A stretch of DNA of 64,000 nt from Rhodanobacter sp. (GTDB lineage Bacteria; Pseudomonadota; Gammaproteobacteria; Xanthomonadales; Rhodanobacteraceae). The notes beneath the pieces were generated by a model that saw nothing but the letters and a program-made list of their open reading frames with translations, searched no databases and was not told where the DNA came from. The stretch covers positions 1-64,000 of the forward strand of contig SCSE01000047.1 in NCBI GenBank assembly GCA_004298015.1. Reading direction: 5' to 3'. Both the position numbers and the translations under genes were made by a program. Positions 9,026 through 18,514 of the stretch are shown here, piece by piece (position 1 is the first letter of the stretch; each line of letters starts with the position of its first letter).

Positions 9026-9693
9026 GGCGCTCTCCATCGGTCAGGGCGGGATACGGCCCCGTATTGTCACGTTTCGCGCCGGAAGCGGCAAACGGTGTCA
9101 GCCGTGCGGGGCAAACTCGTAGGGCGGACACCCTCCGCCGTGTATGGCTGTGGCGTGGGTGGTGGATGCGCGTGGGGTGCCGTGTTGTAGGAGCGCACCC
9201 TGTGCGCGATGCCTTTGCCCGGCCGCCCACAACAGCAATCGCCCACAGGGTGGGCTCCTACAACCGCGCGCCACGACGACCTGGGCGGTGTCACCGTTAC
9301 GCCGCGCAAGCCCGTGTAGGAGCGCACCCTGTGCGCGATGGTTTTTGGTCCGCCCTACGCGTGTGGGGTGCAGGTGATGGCGGCGGACGGTGCCTGCCGT
9401 GCGGATGGCTCTTGTAGGGCGGACACCGTCCGCCGTGTATGAGCGTGGCGTGGGTGGTGGATGCGCGTGGGGTGCCGTGTTGTAGGAGCGCACCCTGTGC
9501 GCGATGGCTTTTGGTCCGCCCTACGCGTGTGGGGTGCAGGTGATGGCGGCGGACGGTGCCTGCCGTGCGGATTGCTCTTGTAGGGCGGACACCGTCCGTC
9601 GTGTCCGCCGGTGTGGCGTCGTTGTTGCGACGGCGCTTGCAATCACCGTGGGTTCAATGGCGATAATCGGTGCAACTCACTGCTGGATTGTCC
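9026..9693. repeat. Intergenic REP field
   Basis: A 668-nt non-coding gap between etfD and the amidase, made almost entirely of alternating copies of two REP families (GTAGGAGCGCACCCTGTGCG and GTAGGGCGGACACCGTCCGCC) in both orientations. Larger blocks are duplicated within it. Short ORFs here are palindrome read-through and are not genes. The last ~85 nt before the amidase are unique sequence. Confidence 0.85.
9316..9605. repeat. Tandem 166-bp REP-containing repeat
   Basis: A block starting GTAGGAGCGCACCCTGTGCG at 9316 recurs at 9482 (period 166 bp) with only a few substitutions, through about 9605. A third, partial copy of the distal part of the unit lies near 9118-9210. This indicates local tandem duplication of a REP cluster. 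Confidence 0.8.
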
Positions 9694-11091
9694 ATGAACT
9701 CGATGTCACCGATTGCCGATCTCGACCTGCGCCGGGCCAGCCTGTGCCAATTGTTGCACTGGCTGGCGATGGGTCGGGTGCAGCCGCAGGCCCTGGCGGA
9801 TGTCTACCAGGACGCGATCGAGCGGATCAATCCTGAGCTCAACGCCTACATCGACCTGCGTTCCGGCCTGCTGCAGGACCAGGCGCACATGGCGGACCGT
9901 CGGCGGCGCGACGGTGTGATCGGTCGTCTCGACGGCATCCCGATCGCCTTGAAGGACAATTTCGACATGGCCGGCTGGCCGACCCGGGCGGGGTTGCCCG
10001 GGCGCCAACGCCCGGTGCACAGCGACGCGCATGTGGTGGCGCGGCTGCGAGCGTCCGGCGCGGTGCTGGTCGGCAAGACCAACATGGACGAGGGGGCGTT
10101 GGGCGCGGCGACCAACAACCCGCATTTCGGTGCCACCCACAACCCGCACCGCCACGGCTACAGCGCGGGTGGATCGTCCGGTGGTGCCGCCGCGGCCGTG
10201 GCGGCGGGGCTCGCGGTTGCCGCGGTGGGTTCGGACAGTCTCGGTTCGGTGCGCATCCCGGCCAGCTACTGCGGCGTCTATGCGCTGAAGCCGACCCATG
10301 GCGAGATTTCCTGCCGCGGCCTGGTGCCGGCGGCGCGTCGGCTCGATGCGGTCGGTCTGCTGGCGCGCAGCGCCGAGGATCTCACCGTGCTGCTGCAGGT
10401 GCTGGCCGGATACGACGCCGACGATGCGCGCTCGCGTCGCCGTCGGATCGCCTTCGCGCTACCGGACTGGGAGCCGGGCAAGCTGCGTGCGGGATTGCTG
10501 CCGGATCTGGCCGCGATCGGCGTGCAGCCGGAGGTGATCGAGGTGTTCGAGTCGGCGCTGGCCAAGCTGCCGCATGCCTTGGGTGATCGTCGCACCGTGG
10601 ACTTTGCCGACTGGGATTTTGGCCGGATTCGTCGCGCCGGGCTGCTGCTGATGGAGGCCGAGATGCTGGGCACGTTTGCGGCCGACCTGGCGGATGCCGA
10701 GCATCCGGTGTCGGCGCGCTTCAAAGGCATGCTCGGTTATGCGGCGGGCAAGAGTGCCGCCGACTATGCGGTGGCCGACCGCGTACTGGATGCGGCGACC
10801 CTGAAGATGCGCCGGCTGTTTTCCCAGGTGGACGTACTGGTGATGCCCACCACGCCGCAAGGCGCGTTCCCACTGGATGGCCCGGCGCCGGACTCGCAGG
10901 CTGACCTGACCAGTTTCGCCAGCCTGGCCGGTTGCCCCGCGGTCACCCTGCCGATGGGTACGCTGCCCAACGGTCTGCCGGTAGGCCTGCAACTGGTCGG
11001 TGCGCGCGGCTCGGACTTGCGTTTGCTGGAACTGGCGGCGGTGTGTGCGGCGACGCTGGATGCCGAGCCGGTGTATCCGGTGGTCGCGTAA
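9694..11091 (+). CDS. Amidase-signature family hydrolase
   Basis: Ser-Ser-Lys amidase, 465 aa from ATG 9694 (the track's GTG at 9670 adds 8 residues). Catalytic elements are visible: K87 (GIPIALKDNFDM), the GGSSGG loop with cis-Ser near 161, and the nucleophile near S185 in GSVRIPAS. The family hydrolyses amide bonds in varied substrates. It could be an aryl/aliphatic amidase or a GatA-like paralogue, but no gatB/gatC neighbours are present, so a catabolic role is more likely. It stands alone between a REP field and cysD. Confidence 0.88.
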   Translation: MNSMSPIADLDLRRASLCQLLHWLAMGRVQPQALADVYQDAIERINPELNAYIDLRSGLLQDQAHMADRRRRDGVIGRLDGIPIALKDNFDMAGWPTRAGLPGRQRPVHSDAHVVARLRASGAVLVGKTNMDEGALGAATNNPHFGATHNPHRHGYSAGGSSGGAAAAVAAGLAVAAVGSDSLGSVRIPASYCGVYALKPTHGEISCRGLVPAARRLDAVGLLARSAEDLTVLLQVLAGYDADDARSRRRRIAFALPDWEPGKLRAGLLPDLAAIGVQPEVIEVFESALAKLPHALGDRRTVDFADWDFGRIRRAGLLLMEAEMLGTFAADLADAEHPVSARFKGMLGYAAGKSAADYAVADRVLDAATLKMRRLFSQVDVLVMPTTPQGAFPLDGPAPDSQADLTSFASLAGCPAVTLPMGTLPNGLPVGLQLVGARGSDLRLLELAAVCAATLDAEPVYPVVA

Positions 11092-11469
11092 GCATGTGAT
11101 GCGGCACCTCGATGGAAGCGGCTGGAAGCGTGGTCTCGGTGCTCGACAGGGGTATGCGCCTGGAGCGGTGTCGATATCGGAAGCAGCGCTGCCGTGGCGG
11201 TCGGCGAACGATGTCCGCCCTACGCTCGGGTGTCGCGGGAACGCTTGCGAGCTATGGGGCAGCCCTGGTCCGCCGGCGCTTCGGGGAGCAGTGGAGGAAG
11301 GCATCAGAAGCCTTGGGGGTTATGGCGTCGGGCTATGTCGATATGAGGACGCGTTTGAACGTCCAGTCGTCGGTCGCCGACCAATGCGCTCTATGATGAT
11401 GGGCCTTCGACGCGGCTTCAGATAACCTGTGGCGCTACGTCACCTGATCGATACCGAGAGATAGATGTC
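11092..11469. other. Intergenic region upstream of cysD
   Basis: 378 nt without a supported gene. It contains one degenerate half of the GTCCGCCCTACG REP family near 11205-11225. The cysD promoter should lie in the distal part, but no convincing -35/-10 pair or CysB site was identified by eye. Confidence 0.5.
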
Positions 11470-12384
11470 ATGACCGCGTCTGCCGTGCCAGGTAACCACC
11501 TCGACGACCTCGAGGCGGAAAGTATCCACATCTTTCGCGAGGTGTTGGCAGGCTTCCGAAAACCGGTGATGCTGTATTCGATCGGCAAGGATTCCTCGGT
11601 ACTGCTGCATCTGCTGCGCAAGGCGTTTTATCCGGCAGCGCCGCCGATCCCGCTGCTGCACGTCGATACCACCTGGAAGTTTCGCGAGATGATCGCGTTC
11701 CGCGAGCAGGTGGCCGCGGCCGGCGATGTAAAGGTGATGGTGCACATCAATCAGGACGGCGTGCGGCAGGGCATTTCGCCGCTGACCCACGGCGCCACCG
11801 TGCATACCGACGTGATGAAGACCACGGCGCTGAAGCAGGCGCTGGACCAGTTCGGCTTCGATGCGGCGATCGGTGGTGCCCGTCGCGACGAGGAGAAGTC
11901 GCGGGCGAAGGAACGCGTCTTTTCGTTCCGCAACGCCCAGCATCGCTGGGATCCGAAGAGCCAGCGGCCGGAGTTCTGGCATACCTTCAACACGCACATT
12001 CGCAAGGGCGAGAGCGTGCGGGCATTTCCGCTGTCCAACTGGACCGAGATGGATGTGTGGCGTTACATCCAGCGCGAGAATATCCCGGTGGTGCCGTTGT
12101 ATTTCGCCAAGCCGCGGCCGGTGGTGGCGCGTGACGGCGCCCTGATCATGGTCGACGACGAGCGCTTCGTGCTGCGCGAGGGCGAAACGGTGCAGATGCG
12201 CGAGGTACGTTTCCGTACGCTGGGCTGCTATCCGTTGACCGGCGCGGTGGAATCCGCCGCCGATACCCTGGCCAAGGTGATTGCCGAGATGGCCAGCTCG
12301 CGCAGCTCCGAGCGGCAGGGGCGGGTGATCGACCAGGACCCGACCGCGTCGATGGAGCGCAAGAAACAGGAAGGGTATTTCTGA
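11470..12384 (+). CDS. cysD: Sulfate adenylyltransferase small subunit
   Basis: PP-loop ATP-pyrophosphatase subunit of ATP sulfurylase, which makes adenosine 5'-phosphosulfate from sulfate and ATP. The 304-aa protein has the modified PP-loop ([14 protein letters not shown]), HVDTTWKF and the [15 protein letters not shown] segment typical of CysD. Its TGA stop overlaps the ATG of cysNC by 1 nt, so the two are translationally coupled and form one assimilation operon. Confidence 0.96.
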   Translation: MTASAVPGNHLDDLEAESIHIFREVLAGFRKPVMLYSIGKDSSVLLHLLRKAFYPAAPPIPLLHVDTTWKFREMIAFREQVAAAGDVKVMVHINQDGVRQGISPLTHGATVHTDVMKTTALKQALDQFGFDAAIGGARRDEEKSRAKERVFSFRNAQHRWDPKSQRPEFWHTFNTHIRKGESVRAFPLSNWTEMDVWRYIQRENIPVVPLYFAKPRPVVARDGALIMVDDERFVLREGETVQMREVRFRTLGCYPLTGAVESAADTLAKVIAEMASSRSSERQGRVIDQDPTASMERKKQEGYF

Positions 12385-14273
12385 TGACGACAGCGACTGA
12401 CGCTACCCCCGTGGTGCCCGCGAAGGGCTTGCTGCGTTTCATCACCTGCGGCAGTGTGGACGACGGCAAGAGCACCTTGCTGGGGCGCCTGCTGTACGAC
12501 GCAGGGATGGTGCCGGACGACCAGTTGGCGGCGCTGGGGCGTGACAGCCGGCGGCAGCATGCGGAGAGCGGCGACGCGCTGGACTTCGCCCTGCTCACCG
12601 ATGGCCTGGATGCCGAGCGCGAGCAAGGCATCACCATCGACGTGGCCTACCGCTACTTCCACACCGCGCGTCGCAGCTTCATCGTGGCCGATTGCCCGGG
12701 GCACGAGCAGTACACCCGCAACATGGCCACCGGGGCATCCAACGCCGAGCTGGCGGTGGTGCTGGTGGACGCCCGCAAGGGCCTGCTGCCGCAGACGCGT
12801 CGACACACCTATATATGTGGCTTGCTGGGGATTCGCCAGGTGGTGCTGGCGGTCAACAAGATGGATCTGGTCGGTTATGACCAGGCCGCCTATGACGCGA
12901 TCGTCACCCAGTATCGCGTGCTGGCCGAGCGCCTCGGCATCAGCCAGGTGCAGTGCCTGCCGGTGGTGGCGCCCGAGGGTGACAATGTCGGTTCGCGTTC
13001 ACCGCGGATGCCCTGGTATCACGGCGGCACCCTGCTGGAACTGCTGGAGTCGGCCGACGCCACGCCGTTCCAGGCGGAGGATTTCCGCATGCCGGTGCAG
13101 TGGGTGAACCGGCCGGATCAGTCATTCCGCGGTTATGCGGGTACGATCTGCGGCGGTCGCGTGGCATGCGGCGACGACATCGTGGTGCAGCCGGGTGTGC
13201 AGACCGCGCGGGTCGAGCGGATCGTCGCGCCCGCGGGCGATGTGGAGCACGCGGGGACCGGGCAGGCGGTGACGCTGTGTCTTGATCGCGAGATCGACAT
13301 CAGCCGCGGCGACGTGATCGCCGATGCGCAGCGGCCGGCACCGGTGGCCGATCAGTTCACCTGCCATCTGCTGTGGCTTGGCGATGCCGCGCTGTTGCCG
13401 AATCGGACCTACTGGCTGAAGGTCGGCACGCGCACCGTCAACGCGCGGGTGATGGCGATCAAGCACAAGGTGGACGTGAACAGCCAGGCCAAACTGGCCG
13501 CGCGTCACCTCGACCTCAATGAAGTGGGCTATTGCACCGTGGGCCTGGACGATGCCATCGCGTTCGAGCCGTATGCGAACAACCGCACGCTGGGCGGATT
13601 CATCCTGGTCGATCGCCACAGCAACGCTACGGTAGCCTGCGGCATGCTGGATTTCGCGCTGGGCCGCTCCGCCAACGTGCACTGGCAACACGTGGATATC
13701 GACAAGGCGGTGCGTGGCGCCAGCAAGGGCCAGCAGCCGTTGTGCCTGTGGTTCACCGGCTTGTCCGGCGCTGGCAAGTCGACCGTGGCCAACCTGGTCG
13801 AACGGCGCCTGCACGCGCTCGGCTATCACACCTATCTGCTCGACGGCGACAACGTGCGCCACGGCATCAACAAGGATCTCGGTTTCACCCCCGAGGCGCG
13901 GGTCGAGAACATACGTCGCATTGCCGAAGTGGCACACCTGATGGTGGATGCCGGCCTGATCGTGCTGGTCAGCGCGATCTCGCCCTACCGCAGCGAGCGC
14001 CGTTCGGCGCGTGAGCTGTTTGCCCAGGGCGAGTTTCTGGAGGTGTTCGTCGATGCGCCGCTGGCGTTGTGCGAACAGCGCGACCCCAAGGGCCTGTACC
14101 GCAAGGCGCGCGCCGGCGAGATTCGCAACTTCACCGGTATCGACGCGCCCTACGAGCGCCCCGAGTCGGCGGACATCCATCTGCTGGCGGACGGGCGACG
14201 TGTCGAACAACTGGCCGAACAGGTCAGCGAACGTCTGCTGGCCGAGCAGGGCGGCAACGAAAGCGTCGATTGA
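12384..14273 (+). CDS. cysNC: Bifunctional ATP sulfurylase GTPase subunit / APS kinase
   Basis: Fusion of CysN and CysC, 629 aa. Residues about 15-440 form the GTPase and beta-barrel domains: P-loop [14 protein letters not shown], switch [15 protein letters not shown], and NKMDL for guanine. Residues about 450-620 form APS kinase: second P-loop [13 protein letters not shown] and [15 protein letters not shown]. The GTPase drives APS formation by CysD and the C-terminal kinase makes PAPS. Reductase genes (cysH, cysIJ) are not in the window. The fusion is common in Xanthomonadales and other bacteria. Confidence 0.96.
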   Translation: MTTATDATPVVPAKGLLRFITCGSVDDGKSTLLGRLLYDAGMVPDDQLAALGRDSRRQHAESGDALDFALLTDGLDAEREQGITIDVAYRYFHTARRSFIVADCPGHEQYTRNMATGASNAELAVVLVDARKGLLPQTRRHTYICGLLGIRQVVLAVNKMDLVGYDQAAYDAIVTQYRVLAERLGISQVQCLPVVAPEGDNVGSRSPRMPWYHGGTLLELLESADATPFQAEDFRMPVQWVNRPDQSFRGYAGTICGGRVACGDDIVVQPGVQTARVERIVAPAGDVEHAGTGQAVTLCLDREIDISRGDVIADAQRPAPVADQFTCHLLWLGDAALLPNRTYWLKVGTRTVNARVMAIKHKVDVNSQAKLAARHLDLNEVGYCTVGLDDAIAFEPYANNRTLGGFILVDRHSNATVACGMLDFALGRSANVHWQHVDIDKAVRGASKGQQPLCLWFTGLSGAGKSTVANLVERRLHALGYHTYLLDGDNVRHGINKDLGFTPEARVENIRRIAEVAHLMVDAGLIVLVSAISPYRSERRSARELFAQGEFLEVFVDAPLALCEQRDPKGLYRKARAGEIRNFTGIDAPYERPESADIHLLADGRRVEQLAEQVSERLLAEQGGNESVD

Positions 14274-14286
14274 GGACGCCAACACG

Positions 14287-14367
14287 AATGGCACTTACTT
14301 AAGCGGAGAGGCCCGTTTTCCGTCATTCCTGCCTTCGCGAGAATGACGAGCTTGAGCAAGTGCCATT
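14287..14367. repeat. 81-bp imperfect palindromic element
   Basis: Outer arms AATGGCACTTACTTAAGC and GCTTGAGCAAGTGCCATT are inverted with two mismatches. An inner hairpin (CGTCATTC ... GAATGACG) lies between them. It fills most of the gap between cysNC and alkB and has the look of a small non-autonomous mobile or REP-like element. Confidence 0.7.
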
Positions 14368-14417
14368 CGACGCCGACACCTTTTGCAGGGTGCGCTCCTG
14401 AAACTTGGATTCGTGCA

Positions 14418-15068
14418 ATGACCGATATGGCCACGCTTGATGGGCAACGCATCGATCTGCCGGGTGCCGATGTGGTGCTGCAGTCTCATTGGCTGGTACC
14501 GGCTGAGGCCGATGCGCTGCTGGCCGGATTGCTGGCGACGATCCCCTGGGAAGTCCATCGCATCCGCCTGTTCGGTCGTGAGCTTCCGGTGCCGCGCCTG
14601 AGCTGCTGGATCGGCGACCCGGGTACCGGCTATACCTATTCGCGCACCCGCTTCGAGCCGCGCCCGTGGCCGGCTCTGCTGGCGGCGTTGCGCCCGCGCA
14701 TCGAGGCAGCCTGCGAGGCGCGTTTCAACAGCGTGCTGGCCAATCTCTATCGCGATGGCCGCGACTCCATGGGCTGGCACAGCGACGACGAACCGGAGCT
14801 TGGCGCGCAGCCGGTGATCGCCTCGCTCAGCCTCGGTGCCGATCGGTACTTTCGCCTGCGCCGCAGGTTGCCGCGCGGGGTGCGTGCCACACCGACCGAT
14901 ACCCTGCGGTTGCGCTTGCCGCACGGCAGTCTGTTACGCATGGCCGGCGCGACCCAACGCGGTTACCGGCACGACGTGCCGAAGACCCGCGAAGCCATCC
15001 CGGCGCGGCTCAATCTCACCTTTCGCTGGGTCCATCCGCCGCGCGGTGATGGTGAAGGCGCGAGATGA
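14418..15068 (+). CDS. alkB: AlkB-family 2OG-Fe(II) dioxygenase
   Basis: Alpha-ketoglutarate- and iron-dependent dioxygenase of the DNA-repair AlkB type, 216 aa from ATG 14418; the track's earlier start reads through repeat DNA. Iron ligands are the WHSDDE HxD motif and the His of YRHDVPKT. The RLNLTFR motif binds 2-oxoglutarate. The segment LYRDGRDSMGWHSDDEPELG resembles the AlkB2-type subgroup rather than E. coli AlkB. Expected role is oxidative removal of alkyl groups from bases; the exact substrate is inferred. It stands alone with no ada operon. Confidence 0.88.
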   Translation: MTDMATLDGQRIDLPGADVVLQSHWLVPAEADALLAGLLATIPWEVHRIRLFGRELPVPRLSCWIGDPGTGYTYSRTRFEPRPWPALLAALRPRIEAACEARFNSVLANLYRDGRDSMGWHSDDEPELGAQPVIASLSLGADRYFRLRRRLPRGVRATPTDTLRLRLPHGSLLRMAGATQRGYRHDVPKTREAIPARLNLTFRWVHPPRGDGEGAR

Positions 15069-15387
15069 CACCGAAACGGCGGCCTGCGCGAGAAACCCGC
15101 CAATCCGGTGGTAGGGCGGGCACTGCCCGCCATCGACCTTTCGCTTGCGGAGCACGTGTGCCCCGCCTCGAGAAGGCTGTCGGGCTTTGCGGGTCGAAGC
15201 GGGAATAGGGGCTGTGCAGGCGCATTCGCGGACCGAGCGAGCAAACTCCGACCGGGTCCTGGGCAAGCGTTGCCAACGCTGCAGTGCCGTGACACGCACG
15301 CGCCGCCGGGCTGATCGTGGGCGGCGCGGCTTGGCTTGCCCCGGATGGGTAGCGATAATGGCGGTCTTTCCAGAAGGCGATGCCGCG
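15069..15387. other. Intergenic region upstream of gcvT with one REP
   Basis: 319 nt. It holds one palindromic REP unit (GTAGGGCGGGCACTGCCCGCC, about 15112-15132). No gcv-type glycine riboswitch motif was recognised by eye, though this is where a regulatory leader would be expected. The track ORF extending gcvT through this region is not supported. Confidence 0.5.
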
Positions 15388-16488
15388 ATGACCGAGAAGA
15401 CCGTACTCAACGCAGCCCATCGCGCGCTTGGCGCGCGGATGGTCGACTTCGGTGGCTGGGACATGCCGATCAACTACGGCTCGCAGATCGAGGAGCACCA
15501 TGCGGTGCGTCGCGATGCCGGCATGTTCGACGTTTCACACATGACCGTGCTCGACCTGCACGGCCCGCGCACGCGCGAATTCCTGCGCCATGTGCTGGCT
15601 AACAGCGTCGACAAGCTGAAGGTGGTGGGCAAGGCGTTGTACGCGTGCATGCTGAACGAGCAGGGCGGCGTGATCGATGACCTGATCGTGTATTTCTTTG
15701 ACGAGGCGCACTTCCGCCTGGTGGTGAATGCGGCAACCCGGGCCAAGGACCTGGCCTGGATCGAGCGCCAGGCGAAGGCGTTTGGCGTCGAGGTGAGGGA
15801 GCGTCCCGACTTCGCGATGATCGCCGTCCAGGGACCGACGGCGCGCGGCAAGGTGCTCGGCCTGCTGCATGAGGTGGACCGTCCGCGGATCGAAAAGCTC
15901 GGCAAGTTCGCCGCGGCCGCGGCGCAGGGCCCGCACGGCATGCCGTTGTTCGTCGCCCGCACCGGCTACACCGGCGAAGACGGCTTCGAGATTCTGCTGC
16001 CGAACGAGCACGCGGTGCCGTTATGGGAGGCGTTGCTCGCCGCTGCGGTCGTACCCTGCGGTCTGGGTGCGCGCGACACACTTCGACTGGAGGCCGGCAT
16101 GAATCTGTACGGCCAGGACATGGACGAGACCGTATCGCCGTGGGAAGCCAACCTGGGCTGGACGGTCGCGTTGGACGAAGGGCGCGACTTCATCGGTCGC
16201 GCCGCGCTGGAAAAACAGAAGGCCGCCGGCGTCCAGCGCACGATGATCGGCGTGGTGCTGGACGACAAGGGCGTGCTGCGGCATGGACAAAAAGTGCTCA
16301 CCGCGAACGGTGAGGGCGAAATCCTGTCCGGCAGTTTTTCGCCGACGCTGAACAAGGCGATCGGTTTCGCGCGGGTTCCGGCCGGTGCCGCCGGCGACAT
16401 TCGCGTGGATATCCGCGCTCGCGAGCTGCCGCTGCGTCAGGTCAAGTACCCATTCGTGCGCGACGGCAAGCCCTGCGAAGGTATCTGA
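15388..16488 (+). CDS. gcvT: Glycine cleavage system T protein (aminomethyltransferase)
   Basis: Transfers the methylene group from the aminomethyl-lipoyl arm of H protein to tetrahydrofolate, releasing ammonia. 366 aa from ATG 15388 ([31 protein letters not shown]). Family motifs include [11 protein letters not shown], the FEILLP / [16 protein letters not shown] region and the [12 protein letters not shown] segment. Length is normal. gcvH follows 137 nt later on the same strand; gcvP is not in the window. Confidence 0.96.
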   Translation: MTEKTVLNAAHRALGARMVDFGGWDMPINYGSQIEEHHAVRRDAGMFDVSHMTVLDLHGPRTREFLRHVLANSVDKLKVVGKALYACMLNEQGGVIDDLIVYFFDEAHFRLVVNAATRAKDLAWIERQAKAFGVEVRERPDFAMIAVQGPTARGKVLGLLHEVDRPRIEKLGKFAAAAAQGPHGMPLFVARTGYTGEDGFEILLPNEHAVPLWEALLAAAVVPCGLGARDTLRLEAGMNLYGQDMDETVSPWEANLGWTVALDEGRDFIGRAALEKQKAAGVQRTMIGVVLDDKGVLRHGQKVLTANGEGEILSGSFSPTLNKAIGFARVPAGAAGDIRVDIRARELPLRQVKYPFVRDGKPCEGI

Positions 16489-16625
16489 ATGACGGATCAG
16501 CGACACCCGGTATTGGAGAATCTGCGAACTTCCGGAAGCAGTTAGAATCGCGCTTCCACTTTTGCCTGAACTGCACCCTGACCAAACCTCACCCTGACTG
16601 AAACCCACCACGACTGGACCCGATC

Positions 16626-17021
16626 ATGAGCGAGATTCCCGGCGATCTTAAATTTCTCAAATCCCACGAATGGGCGCGTGTCGAAGACGACGGCCTGATT
16701 CGGGTGGGTATCTCTGACCACGCACAGGCCCAGCTTGGCGACCTGGTCTATGTCGAGCTGCCCGAGGTCGGGGCCAGCATCCATACCGGTCACGGCGTGG
16801 CGGTCGTCGAATCGGTGAAGGCCGCCTCCGACATCTACTCGCCGGTATCCGGCGAAATCGTCGAGGTCAACGAGTCGCTGAGTGACAAGCCCGAAACCAT
16901 CAACGAAGACGCCTATGGCGAGGGCTGGATCTTCCTGGTGCGTGCAAGTGATCGCTCCGAACTGGACGAACTGCTCGACGTGAATGCCTATGAAGAGCTG
17001 GTCGATAGCGAAGATCACTGA
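16626..17021 (+). CDS. gcvH: Glycine cleavage system H protein
   Basis: Lipoyl carrier protein of the glycine cleavage system, 131 aa. The lipoylated lysine lies in [12 protein letters not shown], followed by the canonical [15 protein letters not shown]. The TGA stop codon forms the first bases of a repeated hairpin element (TGAGAGGCCGGGGAAAAATC) that also supplies the stops of mtgA, tetR and the 2OG dioxygenase in this window. gcvP is not adjacent. Confidence 0.96.
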   Translation: MSEIPGDLKFLKSHEWARVEDDGLIRVGISDHAQAQLGDLVYVELPEVGASIHTGHGVAVVESVKAASDIYSPVSGEIVEVNESLSDKPETINEDAYGEGWIFLVRASDRSELDELLDVNAYEELVDSEDH

Positions 17022-17366
17022 GAGGCCGGGGAAAAATCAGCCCGCCTGCCGCGATCGCCCCAGGCGTCCGTGCTGGCGGTGCGTTGCGGGCAACTCCAGG
17101 TCATATAGCCCGGCAAATCCGCGGAATTTTCCCACCGCACACCTGGGAGCCTGTCGGGCGCTGGTGGTCGAGGCAAGCCTCCGGCTGTGCGAGGACGGAT
17201 TTTTGGCGATGGGCCGGCCCATCGTGGTTGGATGGGCCAGGACGCGGCAGGTAGTGGGCCGCACAGATGGATTTGCAGCCCAGCCAACCAAGACCCGACA
17301 GGCTTCTGGTGACGAACGCCTGGCGACGCGCTCGCTACGGCGTTCGATTTTTTCCCAGCCTCTGAG
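17018..17366. repeat. Stop-codon-linked inverted element with a nested insert
   Basis: Left end CTGAGAGGCCGGGGAAAAAT starts inside the gcvH stop codon. An inverted copy of the end (GATTTTTTCCCAGCCTCTGAG) closes the block at 17366, next to a perfect CGAACGCC/GGCGTTCG stem. Between them lies a separate 151-bp inverted-repeat element (17151-17301). Single or complete copies of the outer element occur at 31632-31689, 42073-42161 and about 62736-62759. Confidence 0.72.
17151..17301. repeat. 151-bp terminal-inverted-repeat element, copy 1
   Basis: Bounded by CTGTCGGG and CCCGACAG; counting flanks, the inverted termini reach 11 bp (AGCCTGTCGGG/CCCGACAGGCT). An internal hairpin is GGCCCATC - GTGGTTG - GATGGGCC. 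Two further copies lie in opposite orientation at 28.4-28.7 kb. No ORF inside is credible. Resembles a MITE or a structured extragenic repeat. Confidence 0.75.
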
Positions 17367-17812
17367 TCGCGGTGAGACGAATTTACCGACCGCGAATCGC
17401 CCGTCACGCGTGGGCGCAGGATGATTCAGCGGAGCGGAAGATCACGTTCATGCCGGCAGCACAGTGAACATCCCGGCATTTGGCGATAGAAATTTTTCGC
17501 GATTTTCATCCGTATCCGTGATCGTTTCGGTAGCCTCGCGTTCATCGAGGTCACGCCGTGGGGGTGTTCCAGATCGCGATGGTGCCTGTATATGTGGCAC
17601 GGTGATTGATCGACGCTTTTCAAGCGAACATTCTTCCGAAACCATTACCCCGAGCGGGTTCTGGTATGACATGTTGTTTTTCATCTAAATAACGTTTGGA
17701 CGTATAGGCATCCATATCAAGATTGCGCCGTACGATAAAATCGCCTTGAATCGATGGAATAAAGGTGCCGACCAAGGTGGGTGAAGTGCGCTTGAATGGT
17801 GGCTAAAATCAA

Positions 17813-17841
17813 TTGACAGCCGAAATTTTCAGGGATAGCTT
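17813..17841 (+). promoter_or_regulatory. Candidate sigma-70 promoter of the metJ-like gene
   Basis: A perfect -35 (TTGACA, 17813-17818) is followed after 17 bp by a weak -10 (TAGCTT, 17836-17841), giving a start about 20 nt before the ATG. The ~400 nt upstream (17.45-17.85 kb) are AT-richer than the surroundings and hold no supported gene. A Met-box-like stretch (TTGGACGTATAGGCATCC near 17696) is too degenerate to call. Confidence 0.42.
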
Positions 17842-17869
17842 TCGCAGCAGAACACGGGGAACGCGCGTC

Positions 17870-18514
17870 ATGGCAACAGCAAAATTCATCAAGCCTTATG
17901 TCGAGCACGGCGAAAAGGCGAATGCAGTAAGAAAGATCACCGTGTCCATTCCGCTGCATGTACTGCGGCGACTTTCCGATTTGCGCACGCACCGTCAAGT
18001 GAACAATCTAAGGCACGCCACCAACAGCGACTTGTTGGTTGAAGCGTTCCTGCACGCTTTTACTGGGCAACCACTGCCAACTGATGAGGAGCTGAGACGA
18101 ACCATGGCCACTGCCAAGAAACCTGCTGCAAAGAAACCGGCCGCCAAGAAGGCCGCCAAGAAATCCACCGCCAAGAAGGTTGCCGCCAAGAAGCCGGTAG
18201 CCAGGAAGCCAGCCGCGAAGAAAGCCGCGGTGAAGAAGTCGGCTGCGAAAAAGAAGCCGGCTGTAAAGAAGGCATCAGCCAGAAAGGCTGCGGTCAAGAA
18301 AGTCGCGACCAAGAAGGTCGCCGCCAAGAAGGTTGCCACCAAGAAGCCGGTGGCGAAGAAAGCAGCCGCCAAGAAGCCGGCCGCTGCCAAGAAGGCCGCC
18401 GTGAAGAAGGTGGCCGTGAAGAAAGTTGCCGTGAAAAAGACTGCCAGGAAGCCGGCAGTCAAGAAGGCTGCATCGGCCCGGGTGGGGAAAGCCACCCGGA
18501 CCTCCAAAAAGTAA
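17870..18514 (+). CDS. metJ: MetJ-type repressor fused to a histone-H1-like Lys/Ala tail
   Basis: 214 aa from ATG 17870, with GGGGA upstream. Residues 5-77 match methionine repressor MetJ closely: KPYVEHGEK, the DNA-contacting strand RKITVSIP (21-28), and [15 protein letters not shown] and [13 protein letters not shown], which in E. coli form the dimer core and SAM-binding surface. E. coli MetJ continues about 27 residues more; here that part is replaced at M79 by a 136-residue tail of AAKKP/AVKKV repeats with no acidic residue, like bacterial histone-H1/AlgP-type proteins. M79 is an ATG preceded by GAGGAG (about 11 nt), so a free tail might also be made. Expected role is SAM-dependent repression of methionine genes with added non-specific DNA binding; the latter is inferred. 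The fusion is clear in one uninterrupted frame. Confidence 0.88.
   Translation: MATAKFIKPYVEHGEKANAVRKITVSIPLHVLRRLSDLRTHRQVNNLRHATNSDLLVEAFLHAFTGQPLPTDEELRRTMATAKKPAAKKPAAKKAAKKSTAKKVAAKKPVARKPAAKKAAVKKSAAKKKPAVKKASARKAAVKKVATKKVAAKKVATKKPVAKKAAAKKPAAAKKAAVKKVAVKKVAVKKTARKPAVKKAASARVGKATRTSKK

Noticed and set aside
9118-9605. CRISPR-like repeated sequence
   Set aside because: Repeat units are 166 bp, composed of REP palindromes, with no regular unique spacers and no cas genes.
15069-15387. Glycine riboswitch upstream of gcvT
   Set aside because: Expected location, but no paired glycine-aptamer core could be recognised by eye; a covariance-model search would decide.
17448-17688. Small ORFs (78 aa minus, 74 aa plus) in the AT-richer region before metJ
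   Set aside because: They overlap each other on opposite strands, neither has a Shine-Dalgarno, and no motif is visible.
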